64,000 bases of DNA from Owenia fusiformis (GCA_903813345.2 CAIIXF020000008.1:7510366-7574365); one strand, 5' to 3'; counted from the stretch's first letter, positions 36,878 to 48,714 are shown. The notes: generated by a model from the sequence alone, not told the origin. Made by a program: numbers and translations.

Positions 36878-37843
36878 CTGCTTCATTATTCGTTTGGAAT
36901 AAATTCCCTTATACGAATATTAATGTAACATTTACAAATAAAATTCCCAAATTACAAATACAAATATGATGTATCAAATAAACAAACAGATACTAAATTC
37001 GGGTGCATTTTATGTTTGTAAGGACTAGAAATATTTGTAACTAACAATTTATTATTCGCCAACTACAGCTTACAATTCGTAAATTTCCCCAAAATTGCCT
37101 GTTATTTTATCGAAGAGATGTATTTTTACCAATAATAATCTTGCATATTACCCATGAATTGTTGCAGAAAGCAAAGGAATATTCGTACATTAGCGAATGA
37201 TAAAATGAAACTTTACGAATATAAATGTGAGTTTACGAATACAAATGTGAATTAACGAATATAAACTGCAAGTCTCGAGGCAAAGGTCACGTGACATGAC
37301 ATGTGTGGGGGAGGGGGCGATGACTTTGACCATGGGTTTACCATGTCTCGTTGAGAATGATCACGTGATCTTAATAAATCAATGAAAAACGAATATAAAA
37401 GTGCAATTTACGAATACAAATGACAATATTTACGAACAATAAATGTGCACTTTTACGAAAACATATTACTTTGTTACGAAAATAAATTCGAAAATTAAAA
37501 AATAAAAATGCCAAGGCTAGTACTTATTCATTGATAAATTCGACATTCAGTTCGAAGATATCAAATTAATATATTTGCAGAAACAATGATAAAGGTACAA
37601 AATGAACTCATTTTATTTGTATACGGATAAACAATGTGTCACTAACAAATAATTTTAAGGACTTTTGAATGTATTTTAGTATAAAACACATACATATACG
37701 TTTTAACGAAACAAAATAGATTAACGAACAGAAAAAGACAAACAATGAATGAAAATACACAAGTTACGAACATAAATGTGCATTTAACAAGTACAGAAGT
37801 TCAGTTTACGAATACATATAGTAAAATACGAATAATGAAGCAG
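36878..37843. mobile_element. CGAAT-rich element with 16-base perfect inverted ends
   Basis: CTGCTTCATTATTCGT (36878-36893) recurs exactly inverted at 37828-37843. The 966-base body carries more than a dozen TTACGAATAYAAATGTG-type words in both orientations and CACGTGA motifs. A related region is 58240-58783 (ends CGAATAAAGAAGCAG, has TCACGTGACTTCGAG). No coding frame. Confidence 0.75.
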
Positions 37844-38390
37844 AAAACATTCCATAGTATGCATTTTAATATAATTGATTTTTTTAATCTCTAAAAGAAA
37901 GAATAATGGGTAATTCAGAAGTATATTCCAGATAAATATGGTCTCAAAAATCAGGTCATTATTCAAAAGGGACCATCCCTCTTTGTGATCAACCATTTTA
38001 TACTGCTTTTTGATCTCAGGTTTATGAGTAAGATTCCAACTGAATCGTGAGAAAGGCAATCAACCATTCACTAACCATGCAGTGACTGTGTGAATTAGTG
38101 ATTTATGCATTTAAGAATGCAATAACTGAGGATGCAACAGAATCAGTTATTGGTTCTCCAGTGCAGGATAAAGGATGTAAATATCTTACAAGTGCCTATA
38201 CCAGGCCATCCAAATGTCCCGCATTTTGCGTATTTGTCACGTTTTGCTTAAGAAATTGAAGTCACACCCATTTTTTGCGTGTTAGAATATGTCAAGCAAA
38301 AATATTTCAGGAGAACAACATCAAAAGAAAATGAACACCAAAAAAATGAATGCAGTTTGTTCAGAATTTTCAGGCAAATTGTGTATATGT

Positions 38391-40784
38391 CATTTGAGAC
38401 TGAATACTCTATCTTTTATGAGTACTAGTATCTACAACTAATTTTGATGTTTTGAGTATTGGCTATCAACTTTTCAATTTTTCTTCAACATGTATTGTAA
38501 TGACTTCAGTATGAATGAAATGTCCCTTGGTGTTCTGGTCCTGGATTGTGATATTGGTTCTCGATTGGAGGGGGGAGGGGATGTAAGACATTGTTTCTTT
38601 TCACGTTAGATCATGGTTTTGGGATATATAGGGTCTACTTTTCTTATGACAGATTTACATTTACTGTTTGCTTTTCTTGTTGATTTTCTAAAGTTTTTAG
38701 TCACCCTTCCCTTTGGCATTTGCGCTTATATATTCATGCATTTGCTAAAAAGTTCGACCAAGGTGTTCACAATTTGAAGGTAGGTGTTCAACATTTATAA
38801 AGCCACTCATTTTAGGTCTTCCCAGGTTGACAAGCCTGCTATCAATATGCCAGAATGCATGTTTGCTTGCTCTCTAAACTAGAGGTAGAATGGCCATGGG
38901 ACTTTAACTAATGTAGTTACAGAATGTGACTACAGTGTTTACTCGTCAAACCATGTACATGGGGCTTTAACTAGTGGGATGATGTGTTTAAGACTTTAAC
39001 TAACAACAGCAGATGTCAGGAGCTTTAACTTGTGACAGAATATGTCTGAGACTTTATTTAGTAGCAGAATGTTTCTGGGTCCTAAACTCGTGGGAGAGTG
39101 GGTCTGGAGCTTTAACAAGAAGTCAAAAGTTAAAGCCAATCGATTTTATCTTTGTTTTGGTTAAGTAAAAGGGCTTAATAGTATGCTTTGTAGAGATTTT
39201 TCAAATTTAGGCCTTTGTGGTTCTTGCTGATAGTTTTCAAAATGTTCGAGATTGCTAGTAAATAATTGTCTGCTGACAATTGTCACTTTCCAGTTTTAAT
39301 AATACTGTCTTTTTTATTACAAATTGGATAAATGATCGAGCTCAATCTGACTTGTCAGGAGTTCAATTAATTGATACAGGGTTAATAAAGTAGAACCTTT
39401 GTAAGTGGAACACCCTTGGGGCCACAAAAAGTGTTCCACTTGCAAGGTGTTCCACTTACAGAGGTTCATCGAAACAGAGTCAATGGGCCACAGGACTTCT
39501 AGATTACATCAAAAAATGAACTCTCGATATATTGAAATACTGATGTCTAGCCATATGTAGTAAGAATGAAGGAGCTATGAAAAGGTGTTACTTTAAGGTA
39601 GAAGTTCAATGTCTATTGCGGAGTAAGTTCACATATCTCTCATGCCAAAAACGAGAACTAATAAAACATTAATATTTGTTTATTTTAAAAATTTCTTCTG
39701 ATTGTTCCAATTAGAGCTCAAGGTTTTCAAAGTTTTAAAACCCTAAGAGAGTGAGTTCGAAAACCTGGCATAATCTATTTTTTCCTTTTTTAACCATCCA
39801 CAATGCATATGCTTGATCTCTCTTTACATGCCACACTTGTGTTGATCTATCAAAACATTTTTTGGCAATATGAATCATTATACTAGTCACTATACAATGG
39901 AATTATAATATTTTCCCACTGATTCATAATATTCAACGTTTTTTTCTCAAAAAGATTTTCATAAATACTATATTTTAAATACCTTTGTATTCTCATAGAA
40001 TAATCACAATTTTTGTTAAGAAAATCTGAATTGTGCAATTGTTTTGGGATCCTAATGAAGAAAGTTAACATGTTTTCATTAACATTATTCCCAGCTAGAC
40101 ATTATTATTACCAGAGTCACAGAGTTTAGTTCTTTAAACATATTCTTTTGTAAGGAGATGCCCTGTGTATCAGAATGCAAGTAGCCATGTAATCTCATAA
40201 AACACTACAATTGTGATTTGCTGTATTAAATATGAATGAAATAATGTACAAATATATAATGAGAAAAAAAACAAAAAACACTACATCCACATCAAAGTTA
40301 TTGAATTGAAATATAACAGTTTCCAGACAGTGCAATTTGTTAGCAACTAGACAATAAAATTCATAACATATATTTGCTTAATAATAAAACCAAACAGATC
40401 AACTATTATTTTGTAAAATCATTTTTCACTGTTTTCAAGCTTACTGGTACAAAACAAATATAACATTATAATATCATACATGTACTTAGAGATCAAAAAT
40501 GGCTACTTTGAAATTTATTAGTGGGATTACTAAATGTTAATGTATGAATATGTAAGCGCAACAAGAAAACACCAAAATTGGTTACAGATCACAGCAAGAC
40601 AAATAAAACATCTAAGAGTACACCAGTCATAAGGAAAATAAACCCATATATCATTCATACTGAAGTCCATTCAATACATGTTAAAAAATAAATCTAAAAT
40701 CGATAGCCAATACTCAAAGCATCAAAATTAGTTGTAGATACTACAACTAGTATTCATACAAGATAGAGCATTTAGTCTCAAATG
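38391..40784. mobile_element. 2.4 kb element with long inverted arms (family 2)
   Basis: CATTTGAGACTGAATACTCT at 38391 and TAGTCTCAAATG ending at 40784 begin inverted arms. These contain TCTACAACTAATTTTGATGT / CATCAAAATTAGTTGTAGAT, GAGTATTGGCTAT and GACTTCAGTATGAATGA in mirrored order over roughly 300-400 bases. The interior (about 38800-40500) has no recognised gene and includes the hairpin at 39393. A second copy, deleted inside, is at 43224-44280. Confidence 0.7.
39393..39466. repeat. 74-base near-perfect hairpin
   Basis: GAACCTTTGTAAGTGGAACA with CC at the left mirrors GGTGTTCCACTTACAGAGGT with TC at the right, with one mismatch. An extra internal AGTGTTCCACTTGCAAGG copy lies in the loop. 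Confidence 0.9.
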
Positions 40785-40823
40785 ATGTGGGACAGACAGA
40801 ATCCAATCTCAAAGTCCATAAGC

Positions 40824-40838
40824 ATATCAAATGGTCAA
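40824..40838 (+). repeat. Left target-site duplication of the L1/Tx1-like LINE
   Basis: ATATCAAATGGTCAA here is repeated exactly at 42084-42098, immediately after the A-rich tail. It supplies the ATG of the apparent 379-codon frame, so that start codon is not native. Confidence 0.93.
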
Positions 40839-41970
40839 AGCATCTTGGATAGATAGAATTTTCCATCCTGGTGAAAAAAATCAGTGGAATATTTTACCCC
40901 TGTGGAATTTTAATAAAATAACATCGAATAATGAAATACTCCTTAGAATGAATTTTAATTCTGCTAAAGAAATGCCACTTTTATTAAGTATCCCTAAATT
41001 TTATCAAGAAATATTATTAGGTTTCAATAAATGTAAAGACAGGGGGAATACTGTAGCTATAAATCATGACAAACTCTGTCAAGAATCAATTTTTGGAAAC
41101 TATTTGTTTAAGAAAAATAATGGAGAGTGTCTGTTTTTTAAATCTTGGATTAAAAGTGATATTCTTTATGTAAAGGATATTATAGATGTGAATGGCAATT
41201 TACTTAAAGGGGAACATATTTTAGGAAAATTAAAAGACAAGAGAAACTGGATTTCAGAAATATCTTTAGCCAGGAAAATACTGCAACCTTTCGAAAAAAT
41301 GATGAAACCTAAAATTGCTAAGTTTGTAAACATTATGAAGGGACAATTTTTTTACACAAATGATAAAAAAGTATTCTTCAAAGATCAAAAATCTAAGTTT
41401 TTCTATAATATCCTTGAATATCATAATAAAGAAAGAATGTACACTGAAGATAAATGGAAGATTGATTTTAAATTTCACATAAATTGGAAAATGTATTTTA
41501 ATAACAAGATTATAGCAATTGTTGATAAAAAAGTAGCTTACTTTAACTTCAAATTATTTCATAATGTTCTTCCATCTTCCATAGATCTTTTTAAGTGGAA
41601 AAAAGCAGATTCAAAAATTTGCAATTTTTGTAAGGTTGAAAATAATTTAAAACACATTATTATAGAGTGCGATCAAATAAAAGACTTGTGGATCTATATT
41701 TCTTCAAAATTAAAAATCAAAATTTCATGGAAAAATATTGTTATTGGCAATAATATTATTTTTAAAAGAAGTCATGAAAATGTCATTGATCTAATAATAT
41801 CAACATTTGCATATAACAGCTATAAATCATGGCTCATTAGCAAAGAAAAAAATAGTCCAAGATCATGGAGGAACACATTATATTATTCAATCGCACACCT
41901 ATGTATTTATGAAAAGTCAACCTATGAAATTAAAAATATTAAATCATATATACAAAAATTAAAAGAATGA
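40839..41970 (+). pseudogene. C-terminal ~375 residues of an L1/Tx1-like LINE ORF2
   Basis: The frame runs uninterrupted to TGA at 41968-41970. It opens with ASWIDRIFHPGEKNQWNIL and has IPKFYQEILLGFNKCK, the thumb-side region after the reverse-transcriptase catalytic motifs in L1/Tx1 proteins. It ends with a zinc-like ICNFCKVENNLKHIIIECDQ (C-x2-C-x7-H-x4-C) before a Lys-rich tail. Endonuclease and RT catalytic motifs are missing through 5' truncation, so it cannot retrotranspose. A full parent copy presumably exists elsewhere. Codons are very AT-rich (Lys, Asn, Ile), unlike the second LINE next door. Confidence 0.85.
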
Positions 41971-42083
41971 GGTGTTCATGCCGCAGTCTTAGGCAAACCT
42001 TTATTTGTAACCCCACTATCCATTCTTTGGGGAAAATTGTACTTTCTATTATTTTGGAATAAAAAAAATAAAAAAATAAAAAT
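40839..42083 (+). mobile_element. 5'-truncated L1/Tx1-like LINE with 15-base target duplication
   Basis: The insert begins in the middle of ORF2 coding sequence and ends in an A-rich tail of AATAAAAAA-type repeats (42056-42083). Identical 15-base flanks at 40824-40838 and 42084-42098 define target-primed insertion. The remaining ORF is free of stops, so the insertion looks recent. Confidence 0.92.
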
Positions 42084-42123
42084 ATATCAAATGGTCAACA
42101 TCCATCTGCAAAGCTGTTGCCAT

Positions 42124-42909
42124 TTTAAACTTCAGTGTTTAGATAGATTGCACTACAGAGCAGCTTGTTTGGTTTCTGGTGTTATACATGGGTCAAACAC
42201 TGCTTCTGTTCTAAGTTCCTTAAACTGGAAATCCCTATCAACTAGAAGAGATGAGCATTTTAAAATGTTTATGTTTAAATGTAGGTACAATTCTTACCCC
42301 TTTCATTTGTGAATTGCTTAAAAGTTATGAAAATACTCAGACTAGGCAACTGAGAGATACTAGACATTACTTAATTCCTACAAGAGCTAGCAATTCATTC
42401 CGGAGGTCAACTATTTTGAATGGAATAAGAATATGGAACAATTTACACCTTGACATGAGAAGAGGTCAACCGATATCACGCTTCAAAAGATTAGTAAGAG
42501 ATTACAGGAGCCCTGTCTCCATGCTACCCACTACCAAAATGGTAAACGAAATGCCTAGATATGTTGAATGTGCTTTTAACAAACTCAGAGTGGGTCTTCT
42601 TTTAAAATCGCAACTATATGCTCATAATTTCACCAGTGTTAGTGATCCCTTTTGTAAATGTGGATTACCACAAACACCTTCTCATTTTATCTTAAAATGT
42701 CCTCTGCTTGTAAACGAGCGTGAAACTTTATTTGCAGGACTGCGAACTTCAGATCTTCATCTTTTGGTTCAGAGTTTGAACACAGTTGACAAAATTCAGT
42801 TTCTTTTGTATGGTGATGAAAATTTAGATAATTCATTAAATGAAAAATTAATAGAACTAAGGAGTCATTTTGTGAATCAAAGTTTGAGCCAAATTGATCG
42901 GTTTGGCTA
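42124..42909 (+). pseudogene. LINE reverse-transcriptase C-terminus with one frameshift
   Basis: The first frame reads LQCLDRLHYRAACLVSGV, then SSLNWKSLSTRRDEHFKMF and CRYN: the RLQNRAAR..(S/T)G and L.W..L..RR..H/Q...MYK blocks typical of CR1/jockey-group LINEs. The frame shifts near 42290-42310. It continues as FICELLKSYENTQTRQLRD, RRSTILNGIRIWNNL and FKRLVRDYRS, and ends with CKCGLPQTPSHFILKCPLL, a Cys/His cluster, to TAA at 42908-42910. RT catalytic motifs are absent. Confidence 0.85.
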
Positions 42910-43128
42910 ATTTTTGCATGCATGTGTTAACTCATCCCTGGCCCATGGGATTATAGTTTCTTATATGAGTTTTAACATTACTTTGATAATTTTTTAATTT
43001 TATTGTATTCCTATTCATATTGTCTAAAATTGCCGCTAATGTTTTTATAAAAAACTTTGGCAATCAACTGCATGTCTGTTATCGTTTTCTAAAGGAATAA
43101 ATTTATGTATAATAATAATAATAAAAAA
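42124..43128 (+). mobile_element. Second 5'-truncated LINE (CR1/jockey-like) with 14-base target duplication
   Basis: AAAGCTGTTGCCAT at 42110-42123 is repeated at 43129-43142, directly after a tail of (AAT)n and A8. The insert carries the C-terminal RT segment and a 3' UTR of about 200 bases (42910-43110). It lies 11 bases from the right duplication of the preceding LINE. Confidence 0.92.
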
Positions 43129-43223
43129 AAAGCTGTTGCCATAATCCATAAAACACAATATTTCATGATGAATCATTGAATCATTTATCATTAGATAAAC
43201 TGGTGAATGATACAAATTTGTAC

Positions 43224-44280
43224 TTACTTCAACATGCACTGTAATGGTCTTCATTAACCTTCTGCACTCCAACTTATTTCAGCAAATATATCCCACGCAT
43301 CTGACTTATTTTTCAAAAATGATATGCCTGGACTAAATAATTAATATCTCAATAACTACTGAATGAATCTGGATAAAATTTTCACAAAGGGAAGATACAC
43401 TAGCGTGGCTCATGAGAAAAATGTTCTCATGAATTTTTTTCGTACATAAACACGACTGGGCATAAATATACCATGAATACTCCTCCGGAATCCGCCGTTT
43501 CGCCCCTCGGGAGATTCAACGTCTGGTCAGAATCCAAAACTGAATTTCCAGCGATCGAATGTTCTTCTTTTCAGTTCAGAAAATATTCTAGTTTCTATTT
43601 TCGATGACCATTATCGGCTTCCAAGAGCCTAAAGAGCTCGAAATCGCAATCCATTTCCTCCACATTTTCGTTGTGATCGTATTTGGCCGTCATTTTGTAC
43701 GATTTGTTGACTAAAAACGACTTAAACACTGTTTAAATTGTTGAATTTAGAAATATTTTCCGAAACATCGCCATTTCTAGGTCAACAGGAAGTCACCTAC
43801 TAAGGACTGAATAAATCGGGCAATCTAATTGGATCATAAGAACGGCGGGAAAAAGTAAAGTTTTCAAAAGTTAGATTTGTGTCGTCCGGATCCGCCGGTG
43901 GATTCTGGCGGTAATTTTGAATGGGCGGACGCGGTCGCCGGTGGTCTGCTAAAGGTTAATGAAATGGCCCTTGTTGTTTTGGTATCGGATAGTGATTATG
44001 CTTACTGAACTTAACAAGTTAGATCATCGTTTGGGATATTTGGGGTTTGTTTTACATATGATTGATAATACTCTATAATATGATGCTTCATTTTTTGTTC
44101 TCTCATAAAACTTTTTAACCTTTCACTTTGGCATTTGTGCACGCATATTTTTGCCATGGTTGATTGAATGAATTTACCAAGACGTTATTGCAACATAGCG
44201 TTATTAAATAAAAAAAATTAATTGATAGCCAATACTCAAAACATTAAAAATGGTTTTAGATACTCGCATTATACAAAATA
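43224..44280. repeat. Internally deleted copy of the 38391-40784 family
   Basis: CTTCAACATGCACTGTAATG at 43228 corresponds to 38487 and, past an inserted TTAA element, ATGAAATGGCCCTTGTTGTT resumes the match. CTTTGGCATTTGTGCACGCA near 44127 continues it. An inverted end fragment (GATAGCCAATACTCAAAACA) follows directly at 44222. The interior of the longer copy is missing. Confidence 0.7.
43254..43959. mobile_element. 706-base TTAA-flanked piggyBac-type non-autonomous element
   Basis: TTAACCTTCTGCACTCC and inverted TTAACCTTTAGCAGACC form the ends, with TTAA at 43254-43257 and 43956-43959. The related repeat at 38391-40784 lacks the insert (its uninterrupted site reads GACTTCAGTATGAATGAAAT near 38503), which confirms the borders. 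The body has CpG-rich patches (GGAATCCGCCGTTTCGCCCC) but no transposase. Confidence 0.88.
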
Positions 44281-44289
44281 GATGAATAA

Positions 44290-44400
44290 ACGCACGGAGC
44301 ACACCGCGTCTCAAACTCGCAACCTCATGGTTACCGCGCCCAATCGCCTAGCCTGAACGTGCTGGCGCCTAAGCCCTCTCGGCCAACTCGACAACCCCAA
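44290..44400 (-). repeat. tRNA-derived (Leu/Ser-like) SINE or pseudogene
   Basis: The minus strand reads GTCGAGTTGGCCGAGAGGGC then TTAGGCGCCAGC, a class II tRNA-like A box (TGGCCGAG.GG). About 50 bases later it reads GAGGTTGCGAGTTTGAGACG, a B-box relative of GGTTCGANNCC. The anticodon stem is not restorable and the acceptor stem does not pair, so it is not a working tRNA. No poly-A tail or second copy was seen. Confidence 0.55.
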
Positions 44401-44565
44401 AGAAAGTTGTTTTGTTAGTCGATCTGACTAGGGGCAGCTATTTATTCTATCATTTCTTCTTAGCCATGATGTGTTTTGTTTAAGTGTACCAGAAAAGTGT
44501 GATGAGTATAAGAATGCTGTGCAACATGGTGTAAAATGGGAATCAATTCAATTCAATCATATGTA

Positions 44566-45274
44566 TTGGGTGTCCCAAAAAATGAGCCACTTTTTGACAA
44601 GTATTATCTCGGCAACTGATGAACCATTTCACTGAAAATTTGTACAAAGTAGCCCAAGAGTATGGGTAGCAAGGTATAAAAATAGGAAAAAAGATCAAGT
44701 AAATGTTATATAATTTCTCAGCAATAGATAAGCCAAGTTCTTTGAGAACTTTACTTGAGGAACTTTAGGGCATCTTCTGCTAGTGCTATGAATATGTAAG
44801 AGATTGGTTTCATAGTATGTGTGTATTTTAGAATTAAAGACAGTATGTCAAAATGATAACCAATATCAATGTAAATTAATCCATTTATAAGCAAAAATAC
44901 TTTTCTTTGTTTATTCTAACAATATCACCTCCAATGAATTTGAGAATGAATTGGATTTTGAATATTTGGGATGAATGAAAAGAATTAATCAGACATCACT
45001 CGGCTCACATTGAACGCAGGGAAGACCAAGCGTGCGAAGATTATGGCTGGTACAAACACTATAGAAGTCTCATATCAGAGCTCCAGTATGGGAATTTTTG
45101 ACATGCTATTTTGAATTTCTTAGTTCTCACAGAATATTTACTTGATCTTTTTTATATTTTTACAACTTGCTAATAATACTCTTAGGCTACTTTGTACAAA
45201 TTTTCAGTGAATTTGATTCATCAGTTGCTGAGTTAATACTTGTCAAAAAGTGGCTCATTTTTTGGGACACTTGA
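44566..45274. mobile_element. 709-base mariner-type MITE with ~130-base inverted ends
   Basis: GTGTCCCAAAAAATGAGCCA at the left mirrors TGGCTCATTTTTTGGGACAC at the right. Inverted similarity continues through CTTTTTGACAAGTATTA and GTACAAATTTTCAGTGAA(A) to about 44700/45140. TA lies at 44564-44565 and 45275-45276. There is no transposase inside. Confidence 0.88.
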
Positions 45275-45576
45275 TATATTGATTGATACATGAAATCCAA
45301 TAGGTCTGAGTTGACATTGAGGGTTCATATTTAAATATGAACATGGTAGCTTTGTGTAAGAGTCCGGAACTTGATCAATATACCAGTAAAATAACATTAT
45401 TTTAAAGTCTAAGACATGCATTATAGTTTAAACATGCATATATAAGAATACATACATGTATATGAACTGGTAACAGCTCTAGGATAGATGGTTATTTTAG
45501 GAACAAAGAACTCATAGCATTCTTTATTGGAACATATTGGTAGTGATATGGTGAAATGAATTCAACATTGTTTTTC

Positions 45577-45586
45577 TCTTAAACCA
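45577..45586 (+). repeat. Left 10-base direct repeat flanking the giant fold-back element
   Basis: TCTTAAACCA here recurs at 52388-52397 just outside the right arm. It fits a 9-11 base target duplication of Mutator-like elements, but four to six non-matching bases separate it from the exact inverted repeat. Confidence 0.65.
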
Positions 45587-45704
45587 TCAGTGTCAAGATT
45601 TAGGGACAAAAATTTATGTCATTTTTAAGTAAAGCTTTTTTTCTTTACAATGACGAGTTGAGAAATTTAAAAACATCCCACTTACTGAACTTTTAAACTT
45701 TTAA

Positions 45705-47890
45705 GGCATGTATTTTCAAAAAGCTTTACATTGGCGATATTCCATTACATTCTTGGACTTTGATTATTTTACGATTGAAAGTTGTGAACTTTTATGCAGG
45801 CATTTTCAAAAAGCTTTACATTGGCGATATTCCATTACATTCTTGGACTTTGATTATTTTACGATTGAAAGTTGTGAACTTTTAATGCAGGCATTTTCAA
45901 AAAGCTTTACATTGGCCATATTCCTTTACATTCTTGGACTTAGAATATTTCACGAAGCAACGTTGTGAACTTTTAATGCAGGCATTTTCAAAAAGCTTTA
46001 CATTGGCCATATTCCTTTACATTCTTGGACTTAGAATATTTTATGATATATAGAAGTGTAATTTATGGCATGCATTTTCAAAAAGCTTTACATTGGCCAT
46101 TTTCCCTTACATTCTTAGACTTAGAATATTTTACGATCTGAAGAGGTGAACTTTTACAGCATGCATTTTCAAAAAGCTTTACATTGGCCATATTCCTTTA
46201 CATTCTTGGACTTAGAATATTTCACGAAGCAAAGTTGTGAACTTTTTATGCAGGCATTTTCAAAAAGCTTTACAATGGCCATTTTCCTTTACATTCTTTG
46301 ACTTAGATTATTTTATCATATATAGAAGTGAATTTTATGGCATGCATTTTCAAAAAAGTTTACATTGGCGATATTCCATTACATTCTTGGACTTTGATTA
46401 TTTTACGATTGAAAGTTGTGAACTTTTAATGCAGGCATTTTCAAAAAGCTTTACATTGGCCATATTCCTTTACATTCTTGGACTTAGAATATTTCACGAA
46501 GCAACGTTGTGAACTTTTAATGCAGGCATTTTCAAAAAGCTTTACATTGGCCATATTCCTTTACATTCTTGGACTTAGAATATTTTATGATATATAGAAG
46601 TGTAATTTATGGCATGCATTTTCAAAAAGCTTTACATTGGCCATTTTCCCTTACATTCTTAGACTTAGAATATTTTACGATCTGAAGAGGTGAACTTTTA
46701 CAGCATGCATTTTCAAAAAGCTTTACATTGGCCATATTCCTTTACATTCTTGGACTTAGAATATTTCACGAAGCAAAGTTGTGAACTTTTTATGCAGGCA
46801 TTTTCAAAAAGCTTTACAATGGCCATTTTCCTGTACATTCTTGGACTTAGATTATTTTATCATATATAGAAGTGAATTTTATAGCATGCATTTTCAAAAA
46901 GCTTTACATTTTCCATATTCCTTTACATTCTTGGACTTAGATTATTTTACGATCTTATGAGGTGAAATTTTATGGCATGCATTTTCAAAAAGCTTTACAT
47001 TGGCCATATTCCTTTACATTTTTGGACTTAGAATATTTCACGAAGCAAAATTGTGAACTTTTTATGAGGGCATTTTCAAAAAGCTTTACATTGGCGAAAT
47101 TCCATTACATTCATGGACTTAGATTATTTTGTGATTGAAAGTTGTGAATTTTTATAGCATGCATTTTCAAAAAGCTTTACATTGGCCATATTCCTTTACA
47201 TTCTTGGACTTAGATTATTTTACGATCTATAGAAGTGAAATTTTACAGCATGCATTTTCAAAAAGCTTTACATTGGACATTTTCCTTTACATTCTTGGAC
47301 TTAGATTATTTTACGATCTATAGAAGTAAAATTTATGGCATGCATTTTCAAAAAGCTTTACATTGGCCATTTTCCTTTACATTCTTGGACTTACATTATT
47401 TTATGATATATAGAAGGGATATATACTATATATATATACTTGATAACTTTTAAGGCATGTATTTTCAAAAAGCTTTACATTGGCCATATTCCTTTACATT
47501 CTTGGACTTAGAATATTTCACGAAACAAAGTTGTGAACTTTTTATGCAGGCGTTTTTAAAAAGCTTTACATTGGCAAAATTCCATTACATTCTTGGACTT
47601 AGATTATCTTACGATGTAAAGTAGATAACTTTTAATTCAGGCATTTTCAAAAAGCTTTACAATGGCCATTTTCCTTTACATTCTTGGACTTAGAATATTT
47701 TACGATCTATAGAAGTGAAATTTTATGGCATCCATTTTCAAAAAGCTTTACATTGGCCATATTCCATTACATTTTTGGACTTGGATTATTTCAAGATTTA
47801 AAGTTGTAAACTATTATGTTATGTATTTTCAAAAAGGTTTACATTGGCCAAATTCCTTTACATTCCTGGACTTAGCTCATTTTACGATTT
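45705..47890 (+). repeat. Left satellite arm, ~24 monomers of 90-91 bases
   Basis: Each monomer carries GCATTTTCAAAAAGCTTTAC, ATTGGCCATATTCCTTTACA, TTCTTGGACTTAGAATATTT and a variable ACGATCTATAGAAGTGAA-type linker. A six-monomer block repeats with period 544 (CACGAAGCAACG at 45951 and 46495). The period is not a multiple of three, so the HFQKALHW-type open frames break every few units and are not genes. Confidence 0.97.
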
Positions 47891-48714
47891 AAGTTGTGAA
47901 CTCTCATAGAATGCTGTACATGTATTTCCACGCTTTACTGTCCCCTTTCCTTTAGCCTACTTATTTTGACTTTTAGATTTGGTATTTGTTGGATTCTGTT
48001 CTTTCACGACGTACAGTACATGTAGAATTGTAAAAAACATATGTCATTGGAGAGAATACAGTAAAGATTGCTAAATATAGAAATGAACTTGCATAGACAA
48101 TAGTATTGATAGTGATTGAAGAAATCCCCAAGAGAGCCCCTCGAATAGATGGGATTGTTTTCTCCGATCATCTTCAATACTTTCACAAGAGATGGTTGGA
48201 AATCGATCTAAAGTTATGCCTTATATTTCTAATTTGATGATAGAGTATGATTCCAGGTGGGAAAGTCGTGTAAAAGGCGAGAAATGTTAAAAGAAATGAG
48301 AAAGTTTGACGGGCTTTTGACATGCGCAGAACTCATGCGCAGAAGCTCTTTTGGTAAAATCAAATTTCTTAACTTTGCAACATTTCCTTCATTTTATGGA
48401 CTATTTTGCGATAACATTAGAAAAACATGGTGTTGAAAGCACCCAATGATAGATATTAATCGGGAGGATGTACCGGCCAATACTAATATCGAAGGTAGAA
48501 TACATATATGGAATTTGACGCGCCGACCTCAGAGAAAACACTTCCGGTTTTATAACCAAATACTCTATCGATCAGAATATCTTATTGTAATGTAATTTCG
48601 CCAGACATCTGCTAATATGATATGTGAATATTTGTTGATTTGATTGTTAATTACAAATTACTCAGAAGTACACCTAGGTACATGTAAGGGGAAGAACAAG
48701 TCAAGGTTTACATC
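47891..48714. other. Core of the fold-back element
   Basis: Unique, non-repetitive sequence between the two arms. It has no recognisable coding frame over 60 codons. It contains two CATGCGCAGA words (48324-48345) and an ACTTCCGGTT word (about 48541), which resemble NRF-1 and ETS sites of broadly active promoters. Promoter function is only inferred. Confidence 0.6.

Noticed and set aside
40831-40838. ATG as native start of a 379-residue protein
   Set aside because: These bases belong to the target-site duplication (repeated at 42084-42098). The LINE sequence begins at 40839, so the start codon is accidental.
44290-44400. Functional tRNA gene
   Set aside because: Box-like words are present but the anticodon and acceptor stems do not pair.
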